From positions 1-64,000 of the forward strand of contig NZ_JALIQP010000001.1 in the NCBI RefSeq assembly GCF_023566055.1: a DNA stretch of 64,000 nt, in the 5' to 3' direction. Position 1 is the first letter of the stretch, and every line of letters starts with the position of its first letter. Source of the stretch: Halosolutus amylolyticus. Lineage in GTDB: Archaea; Halobacteriota; Halobacteria; Halobacteriales; Natrialbaceae. The notes beneath the pieces were generated by a model. It made no database searches and was not told the DNA's origin. It saw only the letters and a list, made by a program, of their open reading frames with translations. Shown piece after piece: positions 62,162 to 64,000 of the stretch. The position numbers and the translations under genes were made by a program.

Positions 62162-63769
62162 TCAGCGGTCGCGTGCCGCGTCGACTTCGGCGTCGGTGCC
62201 GACCTCGTCGGCGCCGACCCAGCGGTCCCAGAACGATTCGAACTCGGCGTCGTCCTCGGTGATGCGGTCCCACTCGGCGAGGCCGCGTTCTTCGCGGGTC
62301 CCCGGGATCGTGTTGTCGAGGACGAGCGCCGCGAGACCGCCGACGGCCATCCCGGTCGAGCCGATGATGAAGATCGTGTCGACGACAGCCTGGCCCGCGG
62401 CCTCGATCCAGCCGGCGAGCGCGGTTCCGGCGACCGCCTCGACGAGCGGCGCGATCGCCCCCTCGAGACCGACGGCGTCGCGGAACGCGAGCGTGCTCTC
62501 GAAGTTGCCCATGTACGCCGGGATCGCCAGTCCGACGAAGAGGGCGAAGCCGATGATGAAGGTGTTCCGGGAGGAGTCGAGGTCGACGTGACGCAGGTTC
62601 GAGATCCCGACGGCGACGATCTGGCCGAACATGGCGATGAAGAGGCCGCCGACGATCGGGTCCGGGATCGTCGCGATCAACTGGCCGAAGTAGCCGATGA
62701 AGCCGACGAACAGCATGATGACGGCACCGAACTGGACGACGTAGCGCGAGGCGACGCCGGTCAGCCCGATCGCGCCGATGTTCTCGGAGTAGGAAGTCGA
62801 GCCGGCGGTCCCCATCACGCCCGAGAAGACGTTCATCAGCCCCTCCATTCCGATGCCGTGGTTGATCCGCTTCTCGCTGGGCGCGCCCGATCCCGAGAGG
62901 TTCGCCACGGCGTAGTAGTCACCGATGCTCTCGACGATCGAGGCCAGCACGCCGGCGAACATCCCGACGACGAAGGCGGTCGTCACCTGGGGCATCCCCC
63001 ACTGGAGCGGGTAGATCGGGAGCAGCGGCCGGGTGTCCGCGACCTGTCCGAAGTCGACGTGGCCCGGATGCGTTCCGCCGATCACGCCCATGGCGGAGAC
63101 CGCTGCGGCGGCGAGCCAGGCGATGACGAGCGCAAGCACGACCGGATAGAGGCGGAACGCCTTGTGCTTGACGTCGAGGTACTGCGAGAACAGGAGGATC
63201 AGGCCGAGCGTGAGGGCCAGCAGGGGCCAGCTCTGGTTCGGCGTCGTGATCTGGGGCGCGTTGAACAGCGCCAGCCCGATCAGCGCGATCGTCGGCGCGA
63301 TGACGACCGGCGAGAGGAACCGACGGAGCTTTCCGACCAGTCCGAAGTACCCCATCGCGACCTCGACGAGTGCAGCGACGATAATCGCCCCCTGTAGCTG
63401 TACCAGTGCGGCCTCCCAGCCTGGTTGGCCAGAAACGCCGCCGGCGGTGACGACGCCGACGATGGCCAGCGCCGGCGCGAGCATCGAGAACGGCGCGCCC
63501 TGGACGATCGGGTACCGGTTCCCGAACGTCGTCTGGGCGAGCGTGGCGATCCCGGAGACGACGAAGAACGTCCCGACGAACCGGGCGGTCACTCCCGGCG
63601 GCATCTCCATCGCCCTGGCCAGTATCAGCGGTACCGCGATGTTGGCACCGACCATCGTCAGGTAGTGCTGGACTCCGAGGACCATCGATTCCCCCACCGG
63701 TGGCCTGTCGTCGATCCCGTACTCGATGTCGTCACCGGCCGCGTCCGTGCCGGCTGCGTCCTCTGTCAT
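62162..63769 (-). CDS. NCS2-family uracil/xanthine permease
   Basis: A 535-residue nucleobase:cation symporter with 12-14 spans. Family signatures include QHYLTMVGANIAVPLIL, the QTTFGNRYPIVQGAPFSML region and SIVESIGDYYAVANLSG. The C-terminal acidic tail is long. Upstream, an AT-rich aaattaaacg near 63846 could be its promoter. Whether it takes uracil, xanthine or another base cannot be told. Confidence 0.9.
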   Translation of the reverse strand: MTEDAAGTDAAGDDIEYGIDDRPPVGESMVLGVQHYLTMVGANIAVPLILARAMEMPPGVTARFVGTFFVVSGIATLAQTTFGNRYPIVQGAPFSMLAPALAIVGVVTAGGVSGQPGWEAALVQLQGAIIVAALVEVAMGYFGLVGKLRRFLSPVVIAPTIALIGLALFNAPQITTPNQSWPLLALTLGLILLFSQYLDVKHKAFRLYPVVLALVIAWLAAAAVSAMGVIGGTHPGHVDFGQVADTRPLLPIYPLQWGMPQVTTAFVVGMFAGVLASIVESIGDYYAVANLSGSGAPSEKRINHGIGMEGLMNVFSGVMGTAGSTSYSENIGAIGLTGVASRYVVQFGAVIMLFVGFIGYFGQLIATIPDPIVGGLFIAMFGQIVAVGISNLRHVDLDSSRNTFIIGFALFVGLAIPAYMGNFESTLAFRDAVGLEGAIAPLVEAVAGTALAGWIEAAGQAVVDTIFIIGSTGMAVGGLAALVLDNTIPGTREERGLAEWDRITEDDAEFESFWDRWVGADEVGTDAEVDAARDR

Positions 63770-63928
63770 GCTCGGTCGTCGGATAACGGCCCAGGCCGCT
63801 CATAGGGGTGTTGATCCACCGTCGACGGATCGCTCGCTGGGGAGTAAATTAAACGTCGCGCACAGGAGAACCATTCGATTCGTCGGACGCGGTGACGGTC
63901 CGCGGCGGAACGGTCCCGTCGGTGTGGG

Positions 63929-64000
63929 TCACGAGACGACGTGCCAGACGTAGTCACAGCGATCGCACTCGAACGTCCGCTTCAGGCCGCTGTCGATCGT
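63929..64000 (-). CDS. C-terminal end of a small zinc-finger-like protein, partial
   Basis: The minus strand codes TIDSGLKRTFECDRCDYVWH then VVS and a stop at 63929-63931. A CxxC pair suggests a zinc ribbon. The N-terminus lies outside the window, so only the end can be described. Confidence 0.6.
   Translation of the reverse strand, partial: TIDSGLKRTFECDRCDYVWHVVS

Noticed and set aside
1-64000. CRISPR array, cas genes, rRNA operon, replication origin
   Set aside because: No regularly spaced repeats, Cas motifs, rRNA sequences or Orc1/Cdc6 gene were seen.

Overview
The window is haloarchaeal chromosome. It is GC-rich, its proteins are strongly acidic, and many starts sit about 25-35 bp behind a TATA-like box. 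It also carries archaeal hallmark genes: FEN-1, RNase P protein 4, SRP 7S RNA, phosphomevalonate decarboxylase, a digeranylgeranylglyceryl-phosphate synthase-type prenyltransferase, Trm112, UPF0058 and bacterio-opsin-activator (Bat/HTH_10) regulators. The gene mix fits the Natrialbales (Natrinema/Haloterrigena-like), but I cannot name a species from sequence alone.

Layout. 1-10 kb: a degenerate NAD-kinase-like protein, endonuclease III, a coiled-coil protein, mvaD, an M24 peptidase, an NDH-2-like flavoprotein, a 29-residue membrane peptide, FEN-1 and an AhpD-like protein. 10-13 kb: a GNAT enzyme, a wHTH-like protein, a DICT-domain protein, a frameshifted amphi-Trp gene, tRNA-Gly with partial tRNA copies beside it, and a Trm9-like methyltransferase. 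13-17 kb: a pilB-pilC secretion pair. 17-25 kb: a DUF5793-type protein, an Fe(III)-type ABC ATPase behind a palindromic operator, a DUF998 membrane protein, UPF0058, an 880-residue multidomain protein, a wHTH regulator, purA and Trm112. 25-31 kb: DR2241/CbiX tetrapyrrole genes, a ketoacyl reductase, a BsuPI-like protein and a DUF2797 protein. 31-37 kb: two tandem copies of a solute-binding-protein plus PAP2-membrane-enzyme cassette. 37-42 kb: rnp4, a YhbY protein, an MscS channel, a Usp protein, SRP RNA and cysteine synthase. 42-47 kb: sensory/transcription regulators, a third copy of a palindromic repeat, and a 5'-truncated enolase-superfamily gene. 47-64 kb: a CoA-binding protein, a RecA-like ATPase, a UbiA prenyltransferase, tRNA-Arg, an MFS transporter, a ZIP transporter, an FAD monooxygenase, a DUF389 protein, a low-GC orphan, a NIS siderophore synthetase, a MaoC hydratase, an alpha/beta hydrolase and an NCS2 permease.

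Functional links. mvaD and the UbiA prenyltransferase belong to archaeal lipid synthesis. The Trm9-like methyltransferase and Trm112 are a likely enzyme/activator pair. The ketoacyl reductase and MaoC protein suggest polyhydroxyalkanoate metabolism. The Fe(III)-type ATPase and the NIS synthetase suggest iron acquisition.

Most unusual points: the duplicated SBP-PAP2 cassette, with near-identical promoter, start spacing and TGATG stop/start junction in both copies and no transporter partners; and a three-copy palindromic element of about 80 bp that abuts stop codons and is inverted in one copy.
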